Of a stretch of 64,000 nucleotides of DNA, positions 8,333 through 16,890 are shown one piece after another. The notes below the pieces were generated by a model. That model searched no databases. It was not told the DNA's origin and saw only the letters and a list, made by a program, of their open reading frames with translations. The stretch spans positions 1,550,001-1,614,000 of the forward strand of contig NZ_CP022464.2 in assembly GCF_002234575.2 (NCBI RefSeq). Reading direction: 5' to 3'. This stretch comes from Enterocloster bolteae. Lineage in GTDB: Bacteria; Bacillota; Clostridia; Lachnospirales; Lachnospiraceae. Both the position numbers and the translations under genes were made by a program. Each line of letters starts with the position of its first letter. Positions within the stretch are counted from its first letter, which is position 1.

Positions 8333-8346
8333 ATTGGAGATGTAAG

Positions 8347-9951
8347 ATGCGAATATATATCAAGAGAGAGAATGTCAGCCAGGGAGTATGGATGGACCTA
8401 CCCGCCAGTCAGGATGAAATAGAACGGATATACACGGAGCTGAAGGGTATGCATTCTTCCGGTATGATACCGTTTGTTGCCGGGGTGGACTCGGACGTCC
8501 CATCGTTGGCAGAATGCCTGGAAGATTGTACGGTATTTGCGAATGGACATATAGAGCTGCTTAATGAGCTGGCTCGAGAGATGGTTGTGTGGGGAAAAGA
8601 TGAAAAGGCAAGATTCGGAGCAGCTCTTATGTGGGACCATCCGGACACAATTGAAACGGTAATGGATGTGGCAGGGAATCTGGACCGTTACATCCTGGAT
8701 GACCGCATAAAAAACTGGGAAGCAGCCGGGCGTCTGGAACTGGAAAAGCGGGGAATACAGATAGACAAGAGAATCGAACCGTTTCTGGACCTTGAATCCA
8801 TTGGAAGGGAATATATATACACAAAAGGCTGTATGACCCCCATGGGTTATGTGACCAGGAAACAGAGCGTCCCATGTAGTAGTAAGGAACAGGGATATGA
8901 ACCCCACAGAGGATGCCTTCTTTCTGTCCATATGACAGATGAGAAATGGAATAAGAAAATATTCCAGCTTCCGCTTACAGAACAGAAGAAATCCAGCCTG
9001 TCAGTGAGTAAATGGAATGCATATGCCATACAGTACACCAGCGGTTATCTGGGGGAACTTCCTTGTTATCTTCCGCCAGGAATTACGTTATCTGAACTGG
9101 ACCAGGTAGCCGATGTAATCAACCGGGAAGTCGCAAAAAGGGGGATATTAGAGAAGGAAAAACTCTATGCTATTCTGGAAGCCGGACTGCCGGAAACCAT
9201 AGGGGAGGCATGTGAAATTATCCAAGGATACGAAAATTATGTGTATGTCCCTGCTGATAAGATGGGGCGTAAAACGATGGCGAGAATGTTGGCCCTACAG
9301 TATGCCAGGATAGTTCTTCCAGAAGAACTGAAACCGTTCTGCCGTTTTGAGGAATATATAGAATCTTTTCCGGACCGATACATGGTAACCACATCCACCG
9401 GTCATGTATTCCATCCAACCAGGGATTACAGCAGACGTCTGTCAGAAAGCAGGACCATCCGGCTCTATAGCCCTCTGACAGTCTCCTTGTTCAGGCATGA
9501 CCGTGAGAGTTTCATGCCTGAGATATTATCGGGTGAAGGTTTAATCAAGCGAAAGACTGTCATAGAGGCTACAATCAAGCGACATCTGCCATCCGACGAA
9601 GAGTGTATGGGAGTTTTCCTGAATAATCAGCTGCTACGTGCAAAGGTGGAACGTATGGTTCCGGGGCTCGAAGTTTATGACGGACAAGTGTGGTGTGCCC
9701 TTGAGGTAAGGACAATAGGAATATTGACAGAAGCAGAACAAGAGGAATTGAAGAGGGACTGGCTGCGTCAGATGAAGGAGGGATGGGGGCTGTCCCTCAT
9801 CGAATATCCTGTCCATACAGAAGGGGGAGAAATGCATATCGGACTATGGGATGAGGACTATGGGACTGCGCTGTGCATTAAGACGGAAGAGGAGTTAAAG
9901 AGGCCAGACTTTCCGGAACAGGAACCAGGGAGGATGGAACTGTATATGTAA
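8347..9951 (+). CDS. Large ArdA-like antirestriction-type protein
   Basis: A 534-residue protein with an N-terminal section like ArdA antirestriction domains: WMDLPASQDEIERIYTELKG, then PSLAECLEDCTVFANGHIE and LNELAREM. ArdA mimics DNA and blocks type I restriction enzymes when a conjugating element enters a new host. The middle and C-terminal parts (YLGELPCYLPPGITLSELDQ, LYSPLTVSLFRHD, VWCALEVRTIG) repeat the layout of the gene at 17998, so the two are distant paralogues. GGAGAT precedes the ATG. The long C-terminal part is of unknown function. Terminators flank the gene on both sides, so it is probably a single transcription unit. Confidence 0.65.
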   Translation: MRIYIKRENVSQGVWMDLPASQDEIERIYTELKGMHSSGMIPFVAGVDSDVPSLAECLEDCTVFANGHIELLNELAREMVVWGKDEKARFGAALMWDHPDTIETVMDVAGNLDRYILDDRIKNWEAAGRLELEKRGIQIDKRIEPFLDLESIGREYIYTKGCMTPMGYVTRKQSVPCSSKEQGYEPHRGCLLSVHMTDEKWNKKIFQLPLTEQKKSSLSVSKWNAYAIQYTSGYLGELPCYLPPGITLSELDQVADVINREVAKRGILEKEKLYAILEAGLPETIGEACEIIQGYENYVYVPADKMGRKTMARMLALQYARIVLPEELKPFCRFEEYIESFPDRYMVTTSTGHVFHPTRDYSRRLSESRTIRLYSPLTVSLFRHDRESFMPEILSGEGLIKRKTVIEATIKRHLPSDEECMGVFLNNQLLRAKVERMVPGLEVYDGQVWCALEVRTIGILTEAEQEELKRDWLRQMKEGWGLSLIEYPVHTEGGEMHIGLWDEDYGTALCIKTEEELKRPDFPEQEPGRMELYM

Positions 9952-9956
9952 CATAG

Positions 9957-9979
9957 AAAAAAGAGGGCTCCCCCTTTTT
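9957..9979 (+). terminator. Terminator after the ArdA-like gene
   Basis: AAAAAGAGGG and CCCCCTTTTT form a hairpin with one mismatch and end in a T run, starting six bases after the stop codon. Confidence 0.7.
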
Positions 9980-10060
9980 ATACAAATCACGCTCCTGTAG
10001 GAAGACAGAGGAAGGAGGTGGGATTCCGACAGGAATAAATGACATCTGACTCTTTGATGA

Positions 10061-10189
10061 TTGGATTTAGAGCAGAAAGTGATAGAACGGGTGAGAGCAG
10101 CGGTCTGTCATATTGAGAGGTATATAGACCGATGGCTTTATCGAAATATGGGCGAATTGAGCTATCATAAAAACAGAAGGAGGAGTTTC
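10061..10189 (+). pseudogene. Decayed 5' end of a PAPS-reductase-like gene
   Basis: The segment from about 10005 to 10100 closely follows the leader and first codons of the intact gene at 12761: both have AGGAAGGAGG, TCTGACTCTTT and GGATTTAGAGCAGAAAG. Translated, both read DLEQK and then IERV. After roughly 12 codons the similarity fades and the PP-loop SGGKDS is missing. The open frame runs on into the next gene, so an automatic caller would choose the wrong start (TTG at 10061) for that gene. Confidence 0.6.
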
Positions 10190-10615
10190 ATGGAGATCAC
10201 AATAGATGAGTTACGTCGGATGAAACATAAGGATGGGCTGATTTTGCAGGGCTGTGGAGGCGACATACAAGAATGGGTGGATGGGATTAATGAACGATTG
10301 ACACAGGAAGACATCTTACTGGAAGGGACAAAGTTTGGAAACGTGAGGTCATTTTTCTATGAAGGATTAACCAACCTGCTGTTTCCATTTGAGGATGTAA
10401 AACTCAATTTCGGAAGACTGGCTATATGGAGACTTTGTAGTCATGAGACATATGGAGGTATGTGGCTTTCTGATTATGTTCCTAACAGGCTAGGTGGTTT
10501 TCTTGATGAAGGCTCTGCACAAAAGACTGAGGAGCGTCAGCAGTCAGAACTTTGTCAGGGCATCTCCGCTCAGGAGAATGAGGAGATTGGATTAGGAGAT
10601 ATATCAATGAGATAG
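10190..10615 (+). CDS. Conserved ICE protein, unknown function
   Basis: A 141-residue soluble protein. Key stretches are DELRRMKHKDGLILQGCGGD, then EGLTNLLFPFEDVKLNFGRL and TYGGMWLSDYVPNRLGG. I have seen proteins of this type in clostridial conjugative elements, but know no function or named domain. The ATG at 10190 has GGAGGAG at ideal spacing and was preferred to the longer frame that runs in from the decayed gene upstream. The acidic, Gln-rich tail (residues 105-141) looks disordered. Confidence 0.6.
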   Translation: MEITIDELRRMKHKDGLILQGCGGDIQEWVDGINERLTQEDILLEGTKFGNVRSFFYEGLTNLLFPFEDVKLNFGRLAIWRLCSHETYGGMWLSDYVPNRLGGFLDEGSAQKTEERQQSELCQGISAQENEEIGLGDISMR

Positions 10616-10800
10616 CAGGCGGTGGAGCAAGACTGTAGAAAATCATCCTGGCTCATAATAATGATGAATTCTATATAACAAAACGCTTGGTTACTATATA
10701 ATTATCGAAGCCATAATTTTACAAGAACAAACAAATGTTCTGCCAAGACTTGCACAATAGATGTTGGTCCGATATAATAGAGAAACAAGGAGGCAGAGAG
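10616..10800. other. Intergenic region
   Basis: AT-rich spacer holding no recognisable gene. It includes possible promoter elements for the acetyltransferase and its ribosome site AGGAGG at 10788-10793. Confidence 0.35.
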
Positions 10801-11226
10801 ATGGTTCGATTATTTGAATTTCAGGATTTAGACAAGATTATGGATATATGGCTTCAGGGAAATCTGGAAGCCCATTCTTTTATAGACGCCGAGTATTGGA
10901 AGAAGAATTTTGATTCCGTAAAATCGGTACTGCCCAATGCAGAGGTATATGTGTACGAGGAGGATGGAGAAATTCTGGGATTCATCGGAATGGACGCGGA
11001 ATATATTGCCGGTATTTTTGTAGCGGCAGGACATAAGGGACAGGGAATTGGCCATCAGCTAATTGAAACGGTGAAAAAGAAGAAACGGTTGTCCCTGCAT
11101 GTGTTCGATAAGAATACAGGGGCAATGGCCTTTTACCTGAAAGAAGGGTTCACGGTCCGGGAGAGAATGACAGAAAAAGAAACTGGGGAGAGTGAATGCC
11201 TAATGGTCTATGAGAGCGGGGAATAG
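10801..11226 (+). CDS. GNAT-family N-acetyltransferase
   Basis: A 141-residue acetyltransferase with the GNAT core: YVYEEDGEILGFIGMDAEYI (strands 2-4), then IFVAAGHKGQGIGHQLIETV, which holds the acetyl-CoA-binding R/KGQGIG loop, and the final FYLKEGFTV strand. It resembles YjaB-like acetyltransferases. The substrate cannot be told. The ATG at 10801 follows AGGAGGCAGAGAG; an upstream in-frame ATG at 10735 lacks a ribosome site. It is probably element cargo. Confidence 0.85.
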   Translation: MVRLFEFQDLDKIMDIWLQGNLEAHSFIDAEYWKKNFDSVKSVLPNAEVYVYEEDGEILGFIGMDAEYIAGIFVAAGHKGQGIGHQLIETVKKKKRLSLHVFDKNTGAMAFYLKEGFTVRERMTEKETGESECLMVYESGE

Positions 11227-11290
11227 GAGCCTGAATTACAGGAGAGGGCGCTTTTTGATCTGTTTGGTAGTGAAAACCGGAGGTGGTAAG

Positions 11291-12013
11291 ATGTCAACCT
11301 GGAATCCATGGCATGGATGTAAAAAAATCAGTCCAGGCTGTACGAATTGCTATGTTTATCGGAGAGATGCTGAATTTGGTAAGGATAGCAGTGTTGTAAC
11401 CCGTACTTCTAACTTTGATATGCCGGTTAAATGTAACCGCAAGGGTGACTACAAGCTGCAGTCGGATGGTGAGAGGGTGTATACCTGCATGACCTCTGAT
11501 TTTTTTCTGGATGAGGCAGATGGATGGCGTGCGGAAGCATGGGATATCATTCGTAGGCGCAGCGATCTGAATTTTGTTATTATTACCAAACGCATTCACC
11601 GGTTTGAGGTTGGATTACCGGGGGACTGGGGAAGCGGATATGAGAATGTGACCATCTGCTGTACCTGTGAGAACCAGAATCGGGCCGACTACCGCCTTCC
11701 CGTTTTTCTGGAATTGCCAATCAAACACCGGACTGTAATTCATGAGCCAATGCTGGAACAAATCGATATCCGGAAATATTTGGCTACAGGGAAGATAGAA
11801 GGGGTTACATGCGGCGGAGAGTCCGGGCCGGACGCAAGGGTCTGCGACTTCGCCTGGATACTTGATTCTATGGAGCAATGTGTGGAATATGATGTGCCCT
11901 TCTGGTTTAAGCAGACAGGGGCAAAGTTCAAGAAGGGGAATAAGGTGTATTTGATAGACCGGAAGGCCCAGATGAGCCAGGCGCAGAAGGCCGGGATAAA
12001 TTATAAATGCTAA
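11291..12013 (+). CDS. DUF5131 (phage Gp37/Gp68-like) protein
   Basis: A 240-residue protein beginning with STWNPWHGCKKISPGCTNCY, the signature of the DUF5131/Gp37-Gp68 family, and continuing with YTCMTSDFFLDEADGWR, DLNFVIITKRIHRF, ITICCTCENQNRAD-like text and GGESGPDARVCDFAWI. Family members share a Cys-rich radical-SAM-like barrel and are common in phages and mobile elements; no biochemical role is established to my knowledge. The ATG at 11291 follows GGAGGTGG; an upstream ATG at 11210 overlaps the acetyltransferase gene and is less likely. Confidence 0.85.
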   Translation: MSTWNPWHGCKKISPGCTNCYVYRRDAEFGKDSSVVTRTSNFDMPVKCNRKGDYKLQSDGERVYTCMTSDFFLDEADGWRAEAWDIIRRRSDLNFVIITKRIHRFEVGLPGDWGSGYENVTICCTCENQNRADYRLPVFLELPIKHRTVIHEPMLEQIDIRKYLATGKIEGVTCGGESGPDARVCDFAWILDSMEQCVEYDVPFWFKQTGAKFKKGNKVYLIDRKAQMSQAQKAGINYKC

Positions 12014-12018
12014 ATGAT

Positions 12019-12070
12019 ATAGAGGTTGTTGTGGCATACATTAAGAATTTGTCATGACGCCTCTATTTTT
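12019..12070 (+). terminator. Terminator after the DUF5131 gene
   Basis: ATAGAGG (12019-12025) pairs with CCTCTAT (12060-12066), with a long loop holding the small palindrome GTCATGAC, and is followed by a T run. Confidence 0.6.
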
Positions 12071-12150
12071 ATGTCCGCATTCGGTATACTCAAAGAATTT
12101 TTATATTAAATGCTCATCATATTCTGTAGAGACCTAAAAGAGGAGGTGTT

Positions 12151-12576
12151 ATGAATCAAGAAGAATTTAATTACTGGGGGGAGATAACTGCGGGAAGCTC
12201 CTGCAGATGGCGGGAAGATACAATTACTCGCCTAAGCGGGTGGGGCGCGCTCTATTATATGGGTGGTGAGTCAGGAGCTTTTATAAGAATATCACCAGAG
12301 GGAATGCTGCAAATGGGAACTTACGAGGAGGCTATGCCCCATATTGGGGAAGCTATCTCCACAGTAAAGGCTGAGAAAAACTGCGACAGTTTTAATGCGG
12401 CATTCCAATGCGTCTGTCAATTAGGCGGCAGAGCGTTTTTGACAGATATATTTTCGAATGACAGGATTCCACTGAATATGCGACAGTCTGCTCAGTCAAC
12501 GATCGTCCAGGAGGATAAGCTGTCTCTGGATACAGAGGAGGCAAAACTGAAAAATGATTCTGCAATCAGTATGTAA
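12151..12576 (+). CDS. Unknown ICE protein
   Basis: A 141-residue soluble protein with no family that I recognise. It begins MNQEEFNYWGEITAG after AGGAGGTG, an excellent ribosome site. A central globular part (WGALYYMGGESGAFIRISPE, GEAISTVKAEKNCDSF) is followed by a polar tail. It lies between two terminators, so it may be transcribed alone. Reading direction and ribosome site support a real gene; the function is unknown. Confidence 0.55.
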   Translation: MNQEEFNYWGEITAGSSCRWREDTITRLSGWGALYYMGGESGAFIRISPEGMLQMGTYEEAMPHIGEAISTVKAEKNCDSFNAAFQCVCQLGGRAFLTDIFSNDRIPLNMRQSAQSTIVQEDKLSLDTEEAKLKNDSAISM

Positions 12577-12657
12577 AAGCGGGGGAATGAAACTGTGTTG
12601 GAAGGGAGGTGAGATTGTTTGTAATGTAAATAAAAAAGAGCAGATCGAAGCGATACG

Positions 12658-12687
12658 AAGATACTGATGAGAGTCAGTGTCTTTTTT
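12658..12687 (+). terminator. Terminator before the PP-loop gene
   Basis: AAGATACTGA and TCAGTGTCTT form a near-perfect ten-base stem around TGAGAG and are followed by TTTTTTC. Confidence 0.75.
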
Positions 12688-12760
12688 CTTTCTCTTGCAA
12701 GATAGCAAAAAGGAAGGAGGCAGAGTTCCGGCCGGGAAAAGATATCTGACTCTTTTTGGA

Positions 12761-13648
12761 ATGGATTTAGAGCAGAAAGCGATAGAAAGAGTAAAAACTG
12801 CATCTGAAATGTCGTTGCGGATGTATGGCCGTCCCTTAATCGTTACGGATAGTGGAGGGAAAGACAGTGCTGTTTGCAGGGAGATTGTGAGGAGAGCCGG
12901 TATACCCTTTGAGCTTCACCATAATCTGACTACTGCCGACGCACCACAGACAATTTATTATATACGGCAGATATTCAGGGAATACGAAAGCAAGGGAATC
13001 CCATGCAGCATTCACTATCCGTATTATAAGGGCCAGCGGGTATCCATGTGGTCTCTGATTCCGATGAAACGGTTCCCACCCACAAGGCTGCAGCGTTATT
13101 GTTGTGAGATCCTCAAGGAAAATTCCTGTCAGGACCGGTTCATTACGACCGGGGTGCGATGGGCAGAAAGCCAGAAGCGGAGGAATAACCGTGGTGTTTT
13201 TGAGAATTACACAAGGGATAGGAACAAGAAAATCATTCTCAACAATGACAACGTCGATGAGCGTATGTTATTTGAGACATGCACCATAAAAGGAAAACGG
13301 ATTTGCAATCCTATTGTAGACTGGCTGGATCGGGATATATGGGACTATATCCAGTCCGAGCGTATCCCGGTAAACCCGCTGTATGAATGGGGATTTCACC
13401 GGGTGGGGTGCATTGGCTGCCCCATGGCGGCAAAGAACCGTTGGACCGAATTTCGCATTTTTCCCAGCTACCAAAGGGCCTATCTACGGGCATTCGGCGT
13501 GATGCTGACCTATATCCAGGAGCAGGGGATAGCAACCCGATGGAAGGATGCAGGGGATGTCTTTGCCTGGTGGATGGAGGATAAGAACACGAAAGGACAA
13601 ATCAGTCTGTCCGACCTGGAGCTGTGGAGGGCAGAGAATGGGGAGTGA
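12761..13648 (+). CDS. PP-loop (PAPS-reductase/DndC-like) ATP-pyrophosphatase family protein
   Basis: A 295-residue protein with the adenylating PP-loop SGGKDS at residues 31-36, then FELHHNLTTADAPQTIYYIR, CCEILKEN and a C-terminal CIGCPMA with GFHRVGC. These are marks of the PAPS-reductase superfamily, whose members adenylate a substrate before sulfur transfer or reduction. Related proteins are common in clostridial conjugative elements, and one branch (DndC) acts in DNA phosphorothioation, but no Dnd partners are present. The start is the ATG at 12761 because relatives begin MxLEQK, but the AGGAAGGAGG site lies about 40 bases upstream, so it is not certain. A decayed copy of its 5' end lies near 10005-10130. 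Confidence 0.8.
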   Translation: MDLEQKAIERVKTASEMSLRMYGRPLIVTDSGGKDSAVCREIVRRAGIPFELHHNLTTADAPQTIYYIRQIFREYESKGIPCSIHYPYYKGQRVSMWSLIPMKRFPPTRLQRYCCEILKENSCQDRFITTGVRWAESQKRRNNRGVFENYTRDRNKKIILNNDNVDERMLFETCTIKGKRICNPIVDWLDRDIWDYIQSERIPVNPLYEWGFHRVGCIGCPMAAKNRWTEFRIFPSYQRAYLRAFGVMLTYIQEQGIATRWKDAGDVFAWWMEDKNTKGQISLSDLELWRAENGE

Positions 13649-13654
13649 GGAGTG

Positions 13655-13753
13655 ATGAGAGTAAGAGGTTGTAATATCTGTGTCCTGAAAGGAGAGAGGT
13701 GTGAAGAAAGAAATTTATGTAGTGGACTGTCCAACGCATATACAGTTCGGTGA
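13655..13753 (+). CDS. Possible 32-residue four-cysteine peptide
   Basis: The frame starts at an ATG after GTGAGGAG and reads MRVRGCNICVLKGERCEER, then NLCSGLSN, with four cysteines spaced CxxC-x6-C-x5-C as in a small zinc-binding loop. It overlaps the start of the next gene in another frame. It could be chance. Confidence 0.25.
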   Translation: MRVRGCNICVLKGERCEERNLCSGLSNAYTVR

Positions 13754-14252
13754 TCCGATGTATTTTGAACATTTTGAGGACCAAAAGCTTGAACGACTGG
13801 TGGTGGATTGTAATGTGACTAAAAATTTTGTGGCACGGGTCGTACTGCAGGAACAACCCATTGAGGAACTGCCAGGAGAAAAGTTGGATACCATGACCCT
13901 CTACATGGCTCCGGAACGAACCATCAGTACCTACATGGACGGCTATTGTTATAAGGGACAGGACGTTGAGCAGAAAGAGATTGGAGTTGATACAGCGACC
14001 TATTTATTTGAAGTGGATGGCCGCTATGAGGAATTCAAAACAGAAGGAGATGGTTACTGGGGAGAAAGCCGTGAATTTTCCCGGATCTGGGACGGACGAA
14101 GCATTATAGATGCAGCGGTTATCACGGTCTGCATGCCGGAACCCCAAGGGTTTGAGGACATGAGACGCCTGGTCCATTATTTTTTTCAGGGGGCACAGCT
14201 TCTGGAAACAGGACAGAACAGTCAGATGGGACTCCAGGAACCGGTGCAGTAA
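13701..14252 (+). CDS. Unknown ICE protein
   Basis: A 183-residue soluble protein, beginning at a GTG after GGAGAGAGG: KKEIYVVDCPTHIQFGDPMY is followed by a strand-rich part (VVDCNVTKNFVARVVLQEQP, LDTMTLYMAPERTISTY) and an acidic half with DTATYLFEVDGRYEEF. I do not recognise the family. The short gap between ribosome site and GTG makes the start uncertain. It belongs to the run of plus-strand element genes between the PP-loop and methylase genes. Confidence 0.55.
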   Translation: MKKEIYVVDCPTHIQFGDPMYFEHFEDQKLERLVVDCNVTKNFVARVVLQEQPIEELPGEKLDTMTLYMAPERTISTYMDGYCYKGQDVEQKEIGVDTATYLFEVDGRYEEFKTEGDGYWGESREFSRIWDGRSIIDAAVITVCMPEPQGFEDMRRLVHYFFQGAQLLETGQNSQMGLQEPVQ

Positions 14253-14327
14253 GAATACGGTCTACAAGAATGTGAAAAATGAATAACCATAAAACAAGTC
14301 AGGACAGAGGAAAGAGAGGTAAATGAA

Positions 14328-14942
14328 ATGCCAGCAGGACGTTTTTTATCAGGCAGCAGTTTAGAGGCATTCGAAGTGTTGATGCAGGAGAGTCATCCCT
14401 GCCTTCCGGACAGGAAGGAACAGGAGATGGCGGTCTCCTGTTTTTTTTGCAGAGACACAAAGCGTTCAGGATACCAGAAGATGTTAAAGGAATTGCGGTT
14501 CCGAATTCCCGACAGTCAGTTCATAGAGCGGGTAGAGGAAACAAAATCGTGTATGGAAGGCCCTGTCTATCGAAACCGGGAACATGAAGAACGATACAGA
14601 GGTCTTATGGGACACAGACAGATTCTTGCTCTGGACCAAAAGGCATCCTACGCCTGCGCCCTTTATCTGTTAGCCGCTGACGGATATCTCTGGGATAAGG
14701 CACGGGATGCCATTACTATGTCGCAGGTGATTTTTCCGGACATCCAGCTTGGAGGCATCAATGTGAAAGGATACATCCTGTACCACTTGGCCAAGGACCT
14801 GTATTACCGGGCCGGGTGTGTGAAGGTATCGGATCTGACGGACCGCAGCCTGGTGGACCAGGGAATGTTTGCTGTCCTTCTAACCGGATGCCTTTTGCGT
14901 GAACATGGCCTGAAGCGAATGGAACAGATTGGTATGGTGTAG
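14328..14942 (+). CDS. Possible DUF6075-like protein
   Basis: A 204-residue protein whose second half (NREHEERYRGLMGHRQILA, LDQKASYACALYLLAADGYL, WDKARDAI) resembles the small DUF6075 family as I remember it. The first 85 residues appear extra to that family, with two cysteines in CFFCRD. AGAGAGG precedes the ATG. It ends 15 bases before the methylase gene, with which it is probably co-transcribed. Function unknown. Confidence 0.5.
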   Translation: MPAGRFLSGSSLEAFEVLMQESHPCLPDRKEQEMAVSCFFCRDTKRSGYQKMLKELRFRIPDSQFIERVEETKSCMEGPVYRNREHEERYRGLMGHRQILALDQKASYACALYLLAADGYLWDKARDAITMSQVIFPDIQLGGINVKGYILYHLAKDLYYRAGCVKVSDLTDRSLVDQGMFAVLLTGCLLREHGLKRMEQIGMV

Positions 14943-14957
14943 GGAGGTGCTGCCCCA

Positions 14958-15887
14958 TTGAACAGCATCATCAGCTGGATTGGAGGGAAGAAGGCCCTCA
15001 GGGAATTGATTTATCAGCGTTTTCCCTTATCCTATGGACGTTATATCGAGGTCTTTGGCGGGGGAGGCTGGGTCCTGTTCGGAAAGCCGCGGGATAGGAT
15101 GGAAGTATACAATGATTATAACTCGGACCTGACCAACCTGTTCCGGTGTGTGCGGGACAGGCCGTTGGCATTGATTCAGGAATTAGGATTCTTTCCGTTG
15201 AATGGAAGGGAAGAGTTCGACTATCTGAAAAGATTCCTGAATCGGGAGGAATTCATGGCTCCAGGTCTGTGGTATCAGGATGAGGGACATCTGGCAGAAC
15301 AATGTCTGACACCAGAGGCGTGTGGGGAAATCCGGCCTATTCTGGAGGAACGCGCAGGGATGTATGATGTAAAACGGGCTGCCTGTTTTTATCAGCTTAT
15401 TCGGTACAGCTACGGAAGCGGATGTATTTCCTATGGGTGCCAGCCCTTCGATATACGCAGGACATTTGGGCTGCTCTGGGAGGGAAGCAGGAGGCTGGCC
15501 GGTACTGTGGTGGAAAACAAGGATTTTGAGGCACTTATACGGCAGTATGACCGGGAGGATGCCTTTTTTTATTGCGACCCGCCTTATTACAAAACGGAAG
15601 GGCATTACGAAGTGGTGTTCCGCCGGGAGGACCATGTACGGCTCCGTGACGCGCTTGGGGGAATCCAGGGAAAATGGTTGTTATCCTATAATGACTGTGC
15701 CTATATCCGTGAACTGTATGAAGGATATCGAATTGAGACTGTTAAACGGCTGAATAACCTGGCACAGCGGTACAACCAGGGGGAGGAGTATGCGGAGGTG
15801 TTCATATCAAACTATGATACAGCATGTAGGAGCAGGGAATTGCCGGAACAGATGGAACTGTCGGATGTATACGGATTTTATCCGTAA
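14958..15887 (+). CDS. Dam-type (D12 class) DNA N6-adenine methyltransferase
   Basis: A 309-residue methylase with the SAM-binding start ISWIGGKKALRELIYQRFP, VFGGGGWVLFGKP and the catalytic DPPY at residues 207-210, followed by YKTEGHY. It would methylate adenine in a short DNA motif. No restriction partner is adjacent, so it is probably a solitary methylase that protects the element or marks DNA. The start is TTG at 14958 after GGGAGGTG. Its position next to ArdA-like genes fits protection on entering a new host. Confidence 0.88.
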   Translation: MNSIISWIGGKKALRELIYQRFPLSYGRYIEVFGGGGWVLFGKPRDRMEVYNDYNSDLTNLFRCVRDRPLALIQELGFFPLNGREEFDYLKRFLNREEFMAPGLWYQDEGHLAEQCLTPEACGEIRPILEERAGMYDVKRAACFYQLIRYSYGSGCISYGCQPFDIRRTFGLLWEGSRRLAGTVVENKDFEALIRQYDREDAFFYCDPPYYKTEGHYEVVFRREDHVRLRDALGGIQGKWLLSYNDCAYIRELYEGYRIETVKRLNNLAQRYNQGEEYAEVFISNYDTACRSRELPEQMELSDVYGFYP

Positions 15888-15899
15888 GGAAGGAGGAGC

Positions 15900-16349
15900 A
15901 TGCGGTTAAAAGAATTAAATGTGAGGCCAGAGGCAGACGGGAGAGTGATAATACCGGCAGAAGTGTTGGAATCGATTGGCACAGATGCAGATGGAACGGT
16001 CTATGTCACATATCTGGCGGAAGAAGATGGCGGCGGGCCGGAGGTGTTCGTAAGCCCGTTGGAGGTGGGGGAACTCACACCGGACCAGCTGTATGAGGAT
16101 GGAACACAGCTGACGGTTCCGGAGGAACTGTTAGAGGAAGCCGGTATCCAGCCGGATGAGGACCTGGAGGTTGTGTTCGAGGATAGGAGAATTACCATTC
16201 TTCCAGCCCGGACCGGGGGTATCGTGCCGCGTGAAATACTGGAACTGTGTTCGGAAATAGGAATCAACCCTGAGAAAGTACGGATCATTATGGAAATGGA
16301 GGGATTAGATGGCAGGTTTGAAGAGGACGTACCGAATCGTGGACGGTAA
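15900..16349 (+). CDS. AbrB/SpoVT-like domain protein
   Basis: A 149-residue acidic protein with two segments that look like swapped-hairpin AbrB-type units: NVRPEADGRVIIPAEVLESI and GTQLTVPEELLEEAGIQPDE, each with a G/T..xxP...L pattern. AbrB-type proteins bind DNA as transition-state regulators or antitoxins. It overlaps the next AbrB-like gene by 41 bases and the two follow the methylase within 12 bases, so they are an operon. The charge is very negative for a DNA binder, so a protein-interaction role is possible. Confidence 0.65.
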   Translation: MRLKELNVRPEADGRVIIPAEVLESIGTDADGTVYVTYLAEEDGGGPEVFVSPLEVGELTPDQLYEDGTQLTVPEELLEEAGIQPDEDLEVVFEDRRITILPARTGGIVPREILELCSEIGINPEKVRIIMEMEGLDGRFEEDVPNRGR

Positions 16350-16596
16350 TGGCAGGATTTATCTTCCAAAGAGTGTACGTGAGGAAGCGGGAATGCATCC
16401 GGGAGATATCATACGGCTGGAGGCAGATAATGGCGGATGGATTGGATTGATGAAGGTGGAGTTGATTGAGGCAGGGGACCAGTCACCGGAGGCCATGGAG
16501 GCATATGTCCGTGTCGCTGTCCGTCAGATGCCGGATAAAAGCCGTGTGAGTCTTTTGGCTGAATTAGCTGAACTTATACAGAAAGATGAGGGATGA
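16309..16596 (+). CDS. AbrB/SpoVT-family DNA-binding protein
   Basis: A 95-residue protein whose first half is a clear AbrB fold: YRIVDGNGRIYLPKSVREEA, GMHPGDIIRLEAD. The rest is helical. It would form a dimer and regulate transcription of the element. Its ATG lies inside the previous gene, so translation is coupled. Confidence 0.8.
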   Translation: MAGLKRTYRIVDGNGRIYLPKSVREEAGMHPGDIIRLEADNGGWIGLMKVELIEAGDQSPEAMEAYVRVAVRQMPDKSRVSLLAELAELIQKDEG

Positions 16597-16599
16597 CAT

Positions 16600-16890
16600 A
16601 TGGATGAGGTAAAGTCCAGGGAACGGCTGTTATGCGCCTATATGGCAGGCCGGGATGGGATGGTAAAGCTAAGGATGCCATTCGATGAGGAACAGCTGGA
16701 GGCCCTCATGGCGCAGGAGACACTGCCCGAACTGATTGTGTTCCTGGATTCCCATGCAGCTCCTGTCCTTATCATGAGAGGAGGGAACATCCAGTTCTGC
16801 GCGGAGGATGGTCTGGGGGAGAAGCTGGACTGTCTTCTAAAGAAACGAAGATACGGGAAGGAGAGAGGGGATGGCAGGTATTGCGGTTAA
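16600..16890 (+). CDS. Unknown small ICE protein
   Basis: A 96-residue protein of unknown family. Visible traits are a helical middle (FDEEQLEALMAQETLPELIV) and a strand (PVLIMRGGNIQF). It starts three bases after the AbrB-family stop and overlaps the YodL gene by 20 bases, so it sits in the same operon. Confidence 0.5.
   Translation: MDEVKSRERLLCAYMAGRDGMVKLRMPFDEEQLEALMAQETLPELIVFLDSHAAPVLIMRGGNIQFCAEDGLGEKLDCLLKKRRYGKERGDGRYCG

Noticed and set aside
7603..8340. tRNA gene or att repeat at the left border
   Set aside because: No cloverleaf-like sequence and no direct repeat shared with the 53.7-53.95 kb region was found by eye.
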